Assembly (NCBI RefSeq): GCF_004136555.1
Contig: NZ_NOIT01000007.1
Coordinates: 101,314-165,313 of the forward strand
Direction of reading: 5' to 3'
From: Kocuria carniphila
GTDB lineage: Bacteria; Actinomycetota; Actinomycetes; Actinomycetales; Micrococcaceae
Length of the DNA: 64,000 nucleotides
Each line of letters opens with the position of its first letter. The stretch's first letter is position 1. The notes beneath the pieces were generated by a model that worked only from the letters and a program-made list of their open reading frames with translations, did no database searches and was not told the origin of the DNA. Made by a program: the position numbers and the translations under genes. Positions 27,318-36,637 of the stretch are shown piece after piece.

Positions 27318-28856
27318 GTGACTACTGCGCATTCTGATTCTTTGACCGTGCCCCGCGTGCTCACGATTGCCGGGACGGATCCGACCGGTGGTGCCGGCCA
27401 GGCCGCCGATCTGAAATCCATTGCCGCGATGGGCGGTTACGGCATGAATGTGATCACCGCGGTGGTCGCCCAGAACACCACCGGCGTGATCGACATCCAC
27501 ACCCCGCCCGTGCACATCCTGCGTTCCCAGCTAGAAGCCGTCAGCTCCGACGTCACCCTGGATGCCGTCAAGGTGGGCATGCTCGGATCGGTCGAGGTGA
27601 TCGACACCGTCCGCGACTGGTTGGCCGCTGTGAAACCTCCGGTGACCGTGGTGGACCCCGTGATGGTGGCCACCGCCGGCGGCCGCTTGCTGCGGGCTGA
27701 GGCCGAGACGGCACTCATGTCATTGTTGCCCCTGGCCGATCTGATCACCCCCAACCTCCTGGAGCTCGCGGTGCTGGCCGATGCCCCCACCGCAACCACG
27801 TGGAGTGAGGCGCTAGAACAAGGACGATTCGTAGCCGAGAGGTTCGGCGCACGTGTGCTCGTCAAGGGCGGTCACCTGCCCGGGTCACGAACTCCCGACG
27901 CGCTGCTCGAACCGGGCCGCACCGAGCCGGTCGTGACGTTCGACGATCCTCGGGTGGCGACCTCCAACACTCATGGCACCGGGTGTTCGCTGTCCTCCGC
28001 CATTGCCACGGTGGTGGCCCGCACGGGGGGCTGGGCGGGGGCGGTGCGTACGGCACGCGCGTGGCTGCGCGGTGCGCTGGCACACGCGGACAGCCTGCAC
28101 GTGGGGCACGGCAACGGTCCGGTGCACCACTTCCATCACGTCCAGGCCACCTTGCAGGACAGCCAGTCCTGTGAACGCTTCACGGATTCCCTGTGGCGCG
28201 ACTGCGCGGGTGTGCGTGGTGACATCAACGAGTTGGAGTTCATCACCCAATTGGCGGACGGTTCGCTGCCGTTCGAGACGTTCGAGTGGTACATGGATCA
28301 GGACATGCAGTACCTGGACGTGTACTCCCGGGCCCTGGCTGCGTTGGCCGCCGCGGCGCCGTCGGAGACCGAACGAGAATTCTTCGCCGGGGGAGCGGCC
28401 GAGGTCGTCACCGTGGAGTCCGCCCTCCACCGCGCTCGACTGGGTGACGCCGAGCCCCTGCCGCCCTCCGAGGTGACCCGCACCTACACGGACTTCCTGT
28501 TGGCGGCCACGGGCAGTGAGCCCTACGCCGTGGGTGCTGCCGCAGTACTCCCGTGTTACTGGCTCTACGCGGCCGTGGGGAGCGCGCTCACCCAGAAGGC
28601 TCGTGTTGCCGGGCTGGACCCGCACCCGTACGGGGATTGGCTGGCCACCTACGACGCCCCCGATTTCCAACTGGCCACCGAACGCGCCCGCGATATCGTG
28701 GATCGTGCCGCCAGCGCCGCGGATCCTGTGACCCGGCAGCGCATGCGGGACGCGTTCATGCGTGCGTGCGAGCTGGAACTGCGGTTCTTCGCGGAGCCCG
28801 TTCGACGCGCCGAGACGCGCCCGTTTGCCGTAGCTTCCACGCATCGGGTAGTCTAG
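27318..28856 (+). CDS. ThiD-TenA fusion: HMP(-P) kinase / aminopyrimidine aminohydrolase
   Basis: A two-domain thiamine biosynthesis and salvage enzyme, 512 aa. Residues about 10-265 are ThiD, which phosphorylates hydroxymethylpyrimidine to its pyrophosphate; seen in TIAGTDPTGGAGQAADLKS and the anion-hole region GTGCSLSSA with Cys223. Residues about 290-510 are TenA, which salvages pyrimidine from damaged thiamine; it has FEWYMDQDMQYLDVYSRAL, the nucleophile Cys413 in VLPCYWLY and the late acidic residue in CELELRFF. The frame is open back to 27270, but that part is riboswitch. ThiD-TenA fusions are known in actinobacteria. Confidence 0.93.
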   Translation: MTTAHSDSLTVPRVLTIAGTDPTGGAGQAADLKSIAAMGGYGMNVITAVVAQNTTGVIDIHTPPVHILRSQLEAVSSDVTLDAVKVGMLGSVEVIDTVRDWLAAVKPPVTVVDPVMVATAGGRLLRAEAETALMSLLPLADLITPNLLELAVLADAPTATTWSEALEQGRFVAERFGARVLVKGGHLPGSRTPDALLEPGRTEPVVTFDDPRVATSNTHGTGCSLSSAIATVVARTGGWAGAVRTARAWLRGALAHADSLHVGHGNGPVHHFHHVQATLQDSQSCERFTDSLWRDCAGVRGDINELEFITQLADGSLPFETFEWYMDQDMQYLDVYSRALAALAAAAPSETEREFFAGGAAEVVTVESALHRARLGDAEPLPPSEVTRTYTDFLLAATGSEPYAVGAAAVLPCYWLYAAVGSALTQKARVAGLDPHPYGDWLATYDAPDFQLATERARDIVDRAASAADPVTRQRMRDAFMRACELELRFFAEPVRRAETRPFAVASTHRVV

Positions 28857-28959
28857 ATTTTCGGTGCCGGGTACCGACGTGCGTGTGGTCAGTTAATTCC
28901 ACCCCGTCAGGCGGCACATTCGGGTTCACCTCCTGTTCGATGCGAAAGCCACGCGAGGC

Positions 28960-28977
28960 GCGGTCAGTTCTGACCGC
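28960..28977 (+). promoter_or_regulatory. Stem-loop in the rplU leader
   Basis: GCGGTCAG and CTGACCGC form a perfect 8-bp stem around TT, in the 211-bp gap before rplU. Ribosomal protein leaders are often regulatory, and L21 leaders are known in other phyla, but I cannot match this to a described family. Confidence 0.35.
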
Positions 28978-29067
28978 CGCGACGTGATGTCTCGACATTC
29001 GTGGTCCTCCAGGTGTGTTCCCGTCCTTACACGTAGTCCATAGATGTCGAGAGAAGTGAGTTCCCAA

Positions 29068-29379
29068 GTGGTGTACGCGATTGTCCGCGCAGGCGGCCGC
29101 CAGGAGAAGGTTTCCGTTGGAGACCTCGTGACCCTTGACCGCGTCGCCGGCGAGGCAGGCAGCACCATTCAGCTTCCTGCACTGCTGCTGGTCGATGGGG
29201 ACAAGGTCACCTCCGATGCCAAGACCCTGGCCAACGTCAAGGTCACTGCCGAGATCATTGAAGACCTTCGCGGTCCCAAGATCTCGATCATGAAGTACAA
29301 GAACAAGACCGGGTACAAGAAGCGTCAGGGCTTCCGCGCCGAGCTGACGACCGTCAAGGTCACCGGCATCGACGCCTGA
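29068..29379 (+). CDS. rplU: 50S ribosomal protein L21
   Basis: Large-subunit protein, 103 aa, binding 23S rRNA. The N-terminus [19 protein letters not shown] and the basic C-terminal block [14 protein letters not shown] are diagnostic. The start is GTG 29068, followed directly by a second GTG, which yields the canonical MVYAIV; the frame is open upstream to 29044 but that adds non-homologous residues. It forms the standard rplU-rpmA pair, 44 bp apart. Confidence 0.96.
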   Translation: MVYAIVRAGGRQEKVSVGDLVTLDRVAGEAGSTIQLPALLLVDGDKVTSDAKTLANVKVTAEIIEDLRGPKISIMKYKNKTGYKKRQGFRAELTTVKVTGIDA

Positions 29380-29423
29380 GTCACCCCGTCCCGTCAATTT
29401 TTAAACGAAGGTAGGCACACACC

Positions 29424-29678
29424 ATGGCACATAAGAAGGGCGCGAGCTCCACTCGCAACGGTCGTGACTCGAACGCTCAGTACCTGGGCGTGAAGCGTTT
29501 CGGCGGTCAGACCGTCAGCGCCGGTGAGATCCTGGTTCGCCAGCGCGGCACCCACTTCCACCCGGGCCTGAACGTCGGCCGCGGCAAGGACGACACCCTG
29601 TTCGCCCTGTCCGCCGGTGCCGTCGAGTTCGGCACCCGCCGCGGTCGTCGCGTGGTCAACATCCAGATCGCCGAGTAA
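29424..29678 (+). CDS. rpmA: 50S ribosomal protein L27
   Basis: Large-subunit protein, 84 aa, whose flexible N-terminus reaches the peptidyl transferase centre. [17 protein letters not shown] and [17 protein letters not shown] are characteristic. Length is canonical, and there is no N-terminal cleavage extension of the Firmicutes type. GAAGG is upstream of the ATG at 29424. A strong terminator lies 58 bp downstream. Confidence 0.97.
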   Translation: MAHKKGASSTRNGRDSNAQYLGVKRFGGQTVSAGEILVRQRGTHFHPGLNVGRGKDDTLFALSAGAVEFGTRRGRRVVNIQIAE

Positions 29679-29736
29679 TTATCTTTCGGACCCCAGGGTC
29701 CACCCGCTTTCCACTGGTATCCCGTGGACGGCGACC

Positions 29737-29773
29737 ACTAAAGGGTGGGCGCGATACGCGCTCACCCTTTAGT
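29737..29773 (+). terminator. Terminator after rpmA
   Basis: Two 17-base arms (ACTAAAGGGTGGGCGCG at 29737 and its complement ending at 29773) pair fully with one G-U wobble around ATA, followed by CTTTA. It separates rplU-rpmA from obgE. Confidence 0.9.
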
Positions 29774-29841
29774 CTTTACAACTAGAGGTGTTCGCTGTGC
29801 ATTCGCGGCAGCGTAGGCACCGAGGACTTTAAAGGAGCCCC

Positions 29842-31440
29842 GTGGCCAGTTTTGTCGATCGAGTCATCGTGCACGCTACTGGCGGCAATGGCGGTCACGG
29901 TTGCGTGTCCATTCGCCGTGAGAAGTTCAAGCCGCTCGGTGGACCTGACGGCGGCAACGGTGGAGATGGCGGTTCCGTGATTCTTCGCGTGGACGGCCAG
30001 TCCACCACGCTGCTGGGTTTCCACCATTCACCCCACCAGAAGGCTCCCAATGGTGAGCCCGGCAAGGGTGATCTTCGCCACGGGTTCAAGGGGCAGGATT
30101 TGATTCTGTCCGTTCCCGATGGAACGGTGGTGAAGGATCGCCAGGGGAACGTGCTGGCGGACCTGCTGGGCGAAGGTACAGAGTACGTGATCGCCAGCGG
30201 TGGTCACGGCGGTCTGGGAAACGCCGCACTGTCGTCCCAGAAGCGCAAGGCTCCCGGCTTCGCTCTGCTGGGTACACCCGGTGCGGAGCAAGAGGTCGAA
30301 CTCGAGCTGAAGTCCATTGCGGACATCGCGCTGGTGGGTTTCCCCTCCGCCGGTAAGTCGAGTTTGATCGCCGCCATGAGCGCGGCCCGTCCCAAGATCG
30401 CGGACTACCCCTTCACCACATTGGTTCCCAACTTGGGTGTGGTGCAGGCCGGTGACACGCGGTTCACCGTGGCGGACGTTCCCGGTCTGATTCCCGGAGC
30501 CTCCCAGGGTAAGGGATTGGGACTGGAATTCCTGCGCCATGTGGAGCGCTGCGCGGCACTCGTGCACGTGATCGACTGCGCCACGCTGGAGCCCGGACGT
30601 GATCCGCTCACGGACCTGGACGCGTTGGAGGCCGAGCTGGCCCACTACGCCCAGGACATTCAGGACGACGCCCAGGACACCGTGCCGTTGACCGAGCGCC
30701 CCCGCATGGTGGTACTGAACAAGATCGACGTACCGGAGGCCCGTGAGCTCGCGGACTTCATCCGCCCGGATCTCGAGAAGCGCGGTTACCGCGTGTTCGA
30801 GGTCTCCACGGCTTCCCACGAGGGCTTGCGGCAATTGGCCTTCGCGATGGCGGAGCTCGTGGCGGAGTCCCGCACGGAGAATGCACCCGAGGACGCCGAC
30901 GAGCAGACCCGAGTGGTCCGTCCCGAACCGGTGCGCAACCGCCGTGGAGAGCATCGCAAGGGCTTCAGCATCTCCCGCGATGATCGCGGCGGAGAGCCGC
31001 TGTGGCACGTGCGCGGTGAGAAGCCCGAACGTTGGGTGCAGCAGACAGATTTCAACAATGACGAAGCCGTGGGGTATCTCGCGGACCGTTTCGCCAAGCT
31101 GGGTATCGAGGACGAACTGTTCCGTACCGGTGCCCGTCCCGGTGATGCAGTGTTGATTGGCCCTGAAGACAATGGCGTGGTCTTCGATTGGGAACCCACC
31201 ATGGTGGGAGGCGCGGAGCTGTTGGGCGGCCCGCGCGGTACGGACTTGCGGTTGGACGAAACGAACCGTCCCACGCGTCGTGAGAAGCGCGAACAGTTCT
31301 ACGACCGCATGGACGCGAAGGCGGAGGCTCGCGCCGAGCTCGAAGCCGAACGCAAGGCAGGTGTCTGGACCGAGTCCGTGGACCAGGCACGCAGCCGCCA
31401 AACTGATCAGCGTCGAAAGGATCTCCCCGAGCATGAGTGA
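29842..31440 (+). CDS. obgE: GTPase Obg
   Basis: Essential ribosome-associated GTPase, 532 aa. The glycine-rich Obg fold covers about residues 1-158 ([30 protein letters not shown]). The G domain has Walker [12 protein letters not shown], the switch [12 protein letters not shown] and NKID. The C-terminal OCT domain is visible from [17 protein letters not shown], followed by a charged tail of about 80 residues, longer than in E. coli but usual in actinobacteria. GTG start at 29842 with AAAGGAG upstream. It overlaps proB by 8 bp. Confidence 0.95.
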   Translation: MASFVDRVIVHATGGNGGHGCVSIRREKFKPLGGPDGGNGGDGGSVILRVDGQSTTLLGFHHSPHQKAPNGEPGKGDLRHGFKGQDLILSVPDGTVVKDRQGNVLADLLGEGTEYVIASGGHGGLGNAALSSQKRKAPGFALLGTPGAEQEVELELKSIADIALVGFPSAGKSSLIAAMSAARPKIADYPFTTLVPNLGVVQAGDTRFTVADVPGLIPGASQGKGLGLEFLRHVERCAALVHVIDCATLEPGRDPLTDLDALEAELAHYAQDIQDDAQDTVPLTERPRMVVLNKIDVPEARELADFIRPDLEKRGYRVFEVSTASHEGLRQLAFAMAELVAESRTENAPEDADEQTRVVRPEPVRNRRGEHRKGFSISRDDRGGEPLWHVRGEKPERWVQQTDFNNDEAVGYLADRFAKLGIEDELFRTGARPGDAVLIGPEDNGVVFDWEPTMVGGAELLGGPRGTDLRLDETNRPTRREKREQFYDRMDAKAEARAELEAERKAGVWTESVDQARSRQTDQRRKDLPEHE

Positions 31441-32704
31441 AAAAACGACCACCGAAAAGATTGACGTCGCAGCTGTCGAACAGGATGCGGCCAAGTCGGC
31501 CATGCAGTTGAGCACGGAGAACCGCGGAAAGAACCGCCGGTCTCCGATCACCGAACGCGCCCAGCTGCCCCAGGCACGACGCGTGGTAGTCAAGGTGGGA
31601 TCGTCTTCGCTGACCTCAGTCGAGAACTCCATTGACGAGAACGCGCTCCGCAGCATTGTGGACGCACTCGGCGGCGCGAAGGCTCGCGGCACGGACGTCA
31701 TTTTCGTGTCCTCGGGTGCCATCACCGCCGGCCTGTCACCATTGGGCCTCGCCAAGCGCCCCAAGGATCTCTCCACCAAGCAGGCCGCGGCCTCCGTGGG
31801 TCAGGGCCTGTTGATCTCGCGCTACACCGATTACTTTGCCCGTTACGGCATCACTGTGGGCCAGGTGCTCGTGACGGCGGAAGACCTCATGCGTCATTCG
31901 CAGTACAAGAACGCGCACCGCCAGATAGAGCGTCTGCTGGACCTGGGCATTCTGCCCATCGTCAACGAGAACGACGCCGTGGCCACTCACGAGATCAAGT
32001 TCGGTGACAACGACCGCATAGCAGCGCTGGTGGCGCACCTGATCAAGGCCGATGCGCTGTTGCTGCTCTCCGACGTGGACGCCCTCTACACCAAGCCGCC
32101 CAAGGACGGCGGCGAACGCATCGCACGCATCGACGACCCGATCGCTGACCTCGAGGGCGTGGAGATCGGTTCCGTGGGTCGCGTGGGCGTTGGCTCCGGC
32201 GGCATGGTGACCAAGGTGCAGGCGGCGCGTATCGCGGCGGCGTCGGGCATCCCCGCCCTGGTGACCTCGGCGGGCAACATCAACGAGGCGCTGGCCGGCG
32301 AAGACGTGGGAACCTGGTTCTCCACCACCGGCGGTCGTCGCAACGTGCGTTTGCTCTGGCTGGCGCACCTCGCCGACATCAAGGGCACGCTGACTCTCGA
32401 CGACGGCGCTGTGGAAGCCATCCGCGGTCGCCGCTCCTTGCTGGCCGCGGGCGTCAACGCCGTCACCGGCAAGTTCACGGCGGGTGACCCCGTGTCCATG
32501 GTCGACAAGGAGGGCGACGAGGTTGCCCACGGTCTGATCAACTACGGCTCGGACGAAGTGCCCGGCATGCTGGGTAAGCGCACCGATGAGCTGGGAGACG
32601 AGTTCGGTGAGGAATTCGCCCGCGAGTTGATCCACGTGGACAACCTGGTCACGCTGCGTCCGCGTTCCGCCAAGACCAAGCTCAAGCAGAACCCCGCAAA
32701 GTAA
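31433..32704 (+). CDS. proB: Glutamate 5-kinase
   Basis: First enzyme of proline synthesis, 423 aa, phosphorylating glutamate. The amino-acid-kinase domain begins at about residue 50 ([12 protein letters not shown]) and includes [12 protein letters not shown] and [20 protein letters not shown]-terminal PUA domain spans about residues 325-420. The ATG at 31433 lies inside the end of obgE with GAAAGGA about 12 bases upstream. This leaves a polar 50-residue N-terminal extension not seen in standard ProB; no internal start has a better ribosome site. The frame is also open back to 31157 but inside obgE. Confidence 0.93.
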   Translation: MSEKTTTEKIDVAAVEQDAAKSAMQLSTENRGKNRRSPITERAQLPQARRVVVKVGSSSLTSVENSIDENALRSIVDALGGAKARGTDVIFVSSGAITAGLSPLGLAKRPKDLSTKQAAASVGQGLLISRYTDYFARYGITVGQVLVTAEDLMRHSQYKNAHRQIERLLDLGILPIVNENDAVATHEIKFGDNDRIAALVAHLIKADALLLLSDVDALYTKPPKDGGERIARIDDPIADLEGVEIGSVGRVGVGSGGMVTKVQAARIAAASGIPALVTSAGNINEALAGEDVGTWFSTTGGRRNVRLLWLAHLADIKGTLTLDDGAVEAIRGRRSLLAAGVNAVTGKFTAGDPVSMVDKEGDEVAHGLINYGSDEVPGMLGKRTDELGDEFGEEFARELIHVDNLVTLRPRSAKTKLKQNPAK

Positions 32705-32784
32705 CCCGGGCAGAAATTTACGAGAAGTACGCTGATGCAGGCGCCTCCCAAGGGCGCCGCACCGACCAACATCCAGGAGGACTC

Positions 32785-34092
32785 TTGGCCGAGAAAGACA
32801 CTTCAGGACTGACCGCACAAGAAACGTTTGGCGAAGACCCCGTGGTGGGCGTCGGCCTCATGGCCGACGACGCGCGCCAGGCTGCTCGAGGACTCGCACG
32901 AGCTCCCCGAGCGTGGAAGGACCGTGCGCTGCTGCTCATGGCTCAGCGCATCGAAGAGCGATCCGACGTCATTCTCGAGGCGAACGGCAAGGATCTGGAG
33001 CGCGGACGAAAGAACGACACGTCGCCGGCGCTCCTGGACCGTCTCAAGCTCGATGCCGCCCGCATCAAGGGACTCGCCGACTCGCTGCGTGAACTGGCTG
33101 CGTTGCCCGATCCGGTGGGTACGATCGTGCGCGGCCAAATCCTGCCCAACGGCCTGCGGATGCGTCAGATGCGCGTGCCCATGGGCGTGGTCGGCGTCAT
33201 TTACGAGGCTCGCCCCAACGTGACCGTGGACATTGCAGGCATCGCCGTGAAGTCCGGCAATGCCGCCATGCTGCGCGGTGGCTCCGCCGCACTCGAGTCC
33301 AACCGTGCACTCGTTGGTATCCTGCGCGACGCACTGACCGATGCTAAGCTCCCCGTGGACAGCGTGCAGACCGTGGATGACTACGGTCGCGACGGCGCCA
33401 ACGCTCTGATGGGTGCTCGCGGCAAGGTGGACGTGTTGATCCCGCGCGGCGGTCGAGGACTGATCCAGTCCGTGGTCAAGAACGCCACCGTGCCGGTCAT
33501 CGAAACCGGTGAGGGCAACGTGCACGTGTTCATCGACGAGTCCGCCACCCCGCAGATGGCCGAGAAGATCGCCGTGAACTCCAAGACGCACCGCACCTCC
33601 ACGTGCAACTCCGCGGAGACCCTGCTGCTGCACTCCAAGGCTGAAGCCAGCAAGCAGGTACTGGCGGCCCTCGACAAGGCCGGCGTGAAACTACACGTGG
33701 ACGAGCGTGCGGCACAGTTGCTGCCCCCGGGTTCGGACCACCTGCAGGCCACGGAGGAGGACTGGGAAACCGAGTACCTGGGCATGGAAATGGCCGTGAA
33801 TGTCGTGGACTCCCTGGACGAGGCGCTTGAGCACATCGCCAAATACTCGACCGGTCACACCGAGTGCATCGTGACCAACGATCTGACCAACTCGGAGCGC
33901 TTTGTCGCGGAAATCGAGTCGGCGGCCGTGATGGTCAACGCCTCGACGCGATTCACCGACGGTGGTCAGCTGGGTCTGGGAGCCGAGATCGGCATCTCGA
34001 CTCAGAAGATGCACGCGCGCGGCCCCATGGGCTTGGAAGAGCTGACCACCACCAAGTGGGTTGTCCAGGGTGACGGCCACGTGCGCTCCTGA
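32785..34092 (+). CDS. proA: Glutamate-5-semialdehyde dehydrogenase (gamma-glutamyl phosphate reductase)
   Basis: Second enzyme of proline synthesis, 435 aa; an NADPH-dependent reductase of gamma-glutamyl phosphate, acting with ProB. The catalytic Cys lies in THRTSTCNSAETLL. Conserved MGVVGVIYEARPNVTVD and GNAAMLRGGSAALESN mark the cofactor and substrate sites, and FTDGGQLGLGAEIGISTQK is the C-terminal signature in outline. The start is a TTG at 32785 fixed by a strong AGGAGG 6 bases upstream. It lies 80 bp after proB. Confidence 0.95.
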   Translation: MAEKDTSGLTAQETFGEDPVVGVGLMADDARQAARGLARAPRAWKDRALLLMAQRIEERSDVILEANGKDLERGRKNDTSPALLDRLKLDAARIKGLADSLRELAALPDPVGTIVRGQILPNGLRMRQMRVPMGVVGVIYEARPNVTVDIAGIAVKSGNAAMLRGGSAALESNRALVGILRDALTDAKLPVDSVQTVDDYGRDGANALMGARGKVDVLIPRGGRGLIQSVVKNATVPVIETGEGNVHVFIDESATPQMAEKIAVNSKTHRTSTCNSAETLLLHSKAEASKQVLAALDKAGVKLHVDERAAQLLPPGSDHLQATEEDWETEYLGMEMAVNVVDSLDEALEHIAKYSTGHTECIVTNDLTNSERFVAEIESAAVMVNASTRFTDGGQLGLGAEIGISTQKMHARGPMGLEELTTTKWVVQGDGHVRS

Positions 34093-34177
34093 CAAGTACC
34101 ATGTAATCAACCGCCCCCGGGCGGATCGCACTGTTGACACCGGAACCGCCCGGTAGCAGAAGGGAAACCGCACAGAC

Positions 34178-34429
34178 ATGTTGCACCTGTTGAACAACGC
34201 CGCTCTGTCCGCCGAAGAAGGCGGACACCATGTGGTGAACGAACTGCCCATCCCCACGGAGATGTTCGGCGTGATCGCGTTCATCTTGTTCATCCTCATG
34301 TTGATCGCCACGGTTTCCTTCTCTCCTCGCGGCAAGAGCCCGGAGATCGGCCAATACGAGGACCCGTCGGAACTGCCCGCCAACGAGCGTGCAATGATCA
34401 ACGACCTCAATTCACCGCGTCAGCACTGA
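34178..34429 (+). CDS. Small single-pass membrane protein (unknown function)
   Basis: An 83-aa protein with one central hydrophobic segment (MFGVIAFILFILMLIATVSF) at about residues 29-48, a short polar N-terminus with two adjacent histidines and a charged C-terminal tail (GQYEDPSELPANERAMIND). The tail resembles small proteins that sit between proA and nadD in other actinobacteria. AAGGGAAA lies upstream of the ATG. Function unknown. Confidence 0.72.
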   Translation: MLHLLNNAALSAEEGGHHVVNELPIPTEMFGVIAFILFILMLIATVSFSPRGKSPEIGQYEDPSELPANERAMINDLNSPRQH

Positions 34430-34450
34430 GCCGTCGGTAATTCTGACTGC

Positions 34451-35179
34451 GTGAATCCGATCGATTCTTCAGCCGTGGCTGAAGGCACCGAATTGCACAT
34501 CCCACCGCGCCAGCCGGGTAAAACCCGGCTGGGCGTGATGGGTGGCACCTTCGACCCCATCCACCACGGTCACCTTGTGGCGGCGTCCGAGGTCGCTTCG
34601 GTCTTCGACCTGGACGAAGTGGTCTTCGTGCCCACCGGTCAGCCGTGGCAGAAGGCCGGTAAACAGGTCTCGGACGCCGAACACCGCTATTTGATGACGG
34701 TGGTCGCGACCGCCTCCAACCCTCGCTTTACGGTGTCCCGTGTGGACATCGACCGCGATGGCCCCACGTACACCATTGACACGCTGCGCGATCTGTCGCG
34801 GCAACGGCCGGATGCGCAACTGTTCTTCATCACCGGTGCGGATGTCATGGGGGAGATCCTCACATGGAAGGGCACGGACGAGCTCTGGAACCTGGCGCAC
34901 TTCGTGGGTGTCACTCGCCCGGGGCATGAACTGGCCGCGCCGGTGGGATCATCCAGCGTGTCCCTGTTGAACGTTCCCGCCATGGCGATCTCGTCCACGG
35001 ACTGCCGCGCTCGTGTCGAAGAGGGTAGCCCCGTGTGGTACCTGGTGCCGGACGGTGTGGTGCAGTACATCAACAAGTACGGTCTCTATGTCCAGGAGAA
35101 GCACACTTCGACCACCTCGCTGGCGGTCGAACGCGACGCCCCGAACGGACATCAGGAAACCAGCAGGAGCATGTCGTGA
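34451..35179 (+). CDS. nadD: Nicotinate-nucleotide adenylyltransferase
   Basis: NAD biosynthesis enzyme, 242 aa, that joins nicotinate mononucleotide and ATP. The nucleotidyltransferase motif is [20 protein letters not shown], and the second motif ISSTDCRAR stands in for the usual ISSTxIR near the C-terminus. An N-terminal extension of about 25 residues precedes the core, so the exact start is uncertain; GTG 34451 and GTG 34475 are both possible and neither has a strong ribosome site. The gene overlaps the next by 4 bp. Confidence 0.92.
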   Translation: MNPIDSSAVAEGTELHIPPRQPGKTRLGVMGGTFDPIHHGHLVAASEVASVFDLDEVVFVPTGQPWQKAGKQVSDAEHRYLMTVVATASNPRFTVSRVDIDRDGPTYTIDTLRDLSRQRPDAQLFFITGADVMGEILTWKGTDELWNLAHFVGVTRPGHELAAPVGSSSVSLLNVPAMAISSTDCRARVEEGSPVWYLVPDGVVQYINKYGLYVQEKHTSTTSLAVERDAPNGHQETSRSMS

Positions 35180-36189
35180 GTGAGCCTCGTTCCGAGAAGA
35201 ACAATCCCGAGACTTCCGGGGATCCGCAGGAGCCAGTCTCGTCCGGGGCGGAGCACTCCGAGTCCAGCAACAACCAGGAGGATTCCACGGTCGCGCCGTG
35301 GACGTCCGAGGTTCCTCAAGTTCCCGGTCCTGCGCCCATGATCGAGTTGGACGGCCCCGTAGACTCGGGCCCCGTCAAGCCTCTGGGGCCCCGTCGACTG
35401 GCCAGGTTGCAACGTGAAATGGCCGCTCACGCCCAGGAGATTCAGGAAGCGGAGCAGGCCAACGCGGGTGAAGTGGACCAGGACCTGCTCATGAAGCAGC
35501 AACGGTTCGCGGAACTTGCTCTGCGCGCCGCGGCGGCCAACGAACAGGATCGGAAGGACGCTGAGGCGGCCCTGCGAGCCGCTGAATCCGAGTCTGCAGT
35601 CGGTGCCGACGGGGAAACCTCTCGGTCTGCCGAACAGGACACCATTACGGTCTCGTTCCCGCAGTCTTCGCCCACGGGATCATCCCTGGCCGCAAACCCC
35701 TTGACGGTGGACCCGGGTCAGTTCCCGAGCTCGCCGCTCGCTGCGACCTCCGGACCGCACACCGTGTCGATCAATCTGGTTCCGGCTGCTCCTACCCGGG
35801 CCCACGACAAAACTGCCGCCGTCACCGACGAGCCCTCCGAGGAATGGACCGCGAACCGACCTGAGGAACGGCACGAACCCGCACGAACGGCGTCGTCCTC
35901 TCAGAACCGTGGGACCGTCCGTACAACCGCAGCCGAACCCAAGACCGAGGCCCAGCGCGAGTCTGACGTCGAGGTGCCGTCCACAGCCACTCCCGGGGCA
36001 CCCGAACCGGTGCCCGCGGAGACCGTCAGTGCGCCCGGCACACCGGTTCGCGCCGTGGACTCTGAAGGTTTGAACCTGCTGGACCCCAAGGACTACAAGC
36101 AGCGATCCGGAGCTCTGGTTCCGCTGCTCGTGTTGCTATTCCTGGTCATTGCCGCACTCATCGCGGTGCTCATTATCTTTGTGCTCTAA
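35176..36189 (+). CDS. Tail-anchored disordered protein (unknown function)
   Basis: A 337-aa protein: almost entirely polar and low-complexity (Ser, Glu, Pro, Thr-rich) with one helical Ala/Glu/Gln-rich stretch (about residues 75-140, including [22 protein letters not shown] in part) that may form a coiled coil. It ends in a single very hydrophobic segment ([20 protein letters not shown]) of 20 residues, so the bulk faces the cytosol. GTG at 35176 overlaps the nadD stop and has AGGAG 6 bases upstream. No known domain recognised; such a gene commonly separates nadD from rsfS in related genomes. Confidence 0.72.
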   Translation: MSEPRSEKNNPETSGDPQEPVSSGAEHSESSNNQEDSTVAPWTSEVPQVPGPAPMIELDGPVDSGPVKPLGPRRLARLQREMAAHAQEIQEAEQANAGEVDQDLLMKQQRFAELALRAAAANEQDRKDAEAALRAAESESAVGADGETSRSAEQDTITVSFPQSSPTGSSLAANPLTVDPGQFPSSPLAATSGPHTVSINLVPAAPTRAHDKTAAVTDEPSEEWTANRPEERHEPARTASSSQNRGTVRTTAAEPKTEAQRESDVEVPSTATPGAPEPVPAETVSAPGTPVRAVDSEGLNLLDPKDYKQRSGALVPLLVLLFLVIAALIAVLIIFVL

Positions 36190-36220
36190 ATCTTTAGTCT
36201 CTGAAAGGACTCACCCCTCT

Positions 36221-36637
36221 GTGACTGCATTTCCCGAATCTGTCGAGATCATTCGCACTGCGGCCCTGGCCGCGGATGAGAAGAAGGCCGAGAACATCGT
36301 GGCGTTCGACGTCAGCGATTCCCTGGCCATTACCGACGCGTTCATGGTCGCCTCTGCCCCGAACGAGCGACAGGTCTCGGCCGTGGTCGATGCCATTGAG
36401 GACAAGCTCATCGTGGAGCACAAGGTCAAGCCGCTGCGCCGCGAAGGCCGGGGAGAAGGCCGCTGGGTGCTCCTGGATTTCGGTGACATCGTGATCCACG
36501 TGCTCCACGACGAGGACCGCGCTTTCTACGCTCTCGAGCGGCTCTGGGGGGACAGCCCCAAGATCTCGCTGAACCTTCCCGAGCGGGTTTCCGCACCTGA
36601 CGCCGACGCCGCTCAAGGAACCTCCCACGCCGAATAA
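36221..36637 (+). CDS. rsfS: Ribosome silencing factor
   Basis: RsfS/RsfA (DUF143) protein, 138 aa, which binds ribosomal protein L14 and blocks subunit joining when nutrients run low. Diagnostic regions are KKAENIVAFDVSD, ITDAFMVASAPNERQVSAV and GEGRWVLLDFGDIVIHV with LHDEDRAFYALERLW. The GTG at 36221 follows GAAAGGA by about 11 bases. It is the last chromosomal protein gene before the ICE; its 3' end is overlapped antisense by the read-through tail of the recombinase frame. Confidence 0.93.
   Translation: MTAFPESVEIIRTAALAADEKKAENIVAFDVSDSLAITDAFMVASAPNERQVSAVVDAIEDKLIVEHKVKPLRREGRGEGRWVLLDFGDIVIHVLHDEDRAFYALERLWGDSPKISLNLPERVSAPDADAAQGTSHAE

Noticed and set aside
31157..31432. Earlier start for proB
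   Set aside because: The region is the OCT domain and tail of obgE in another frame.
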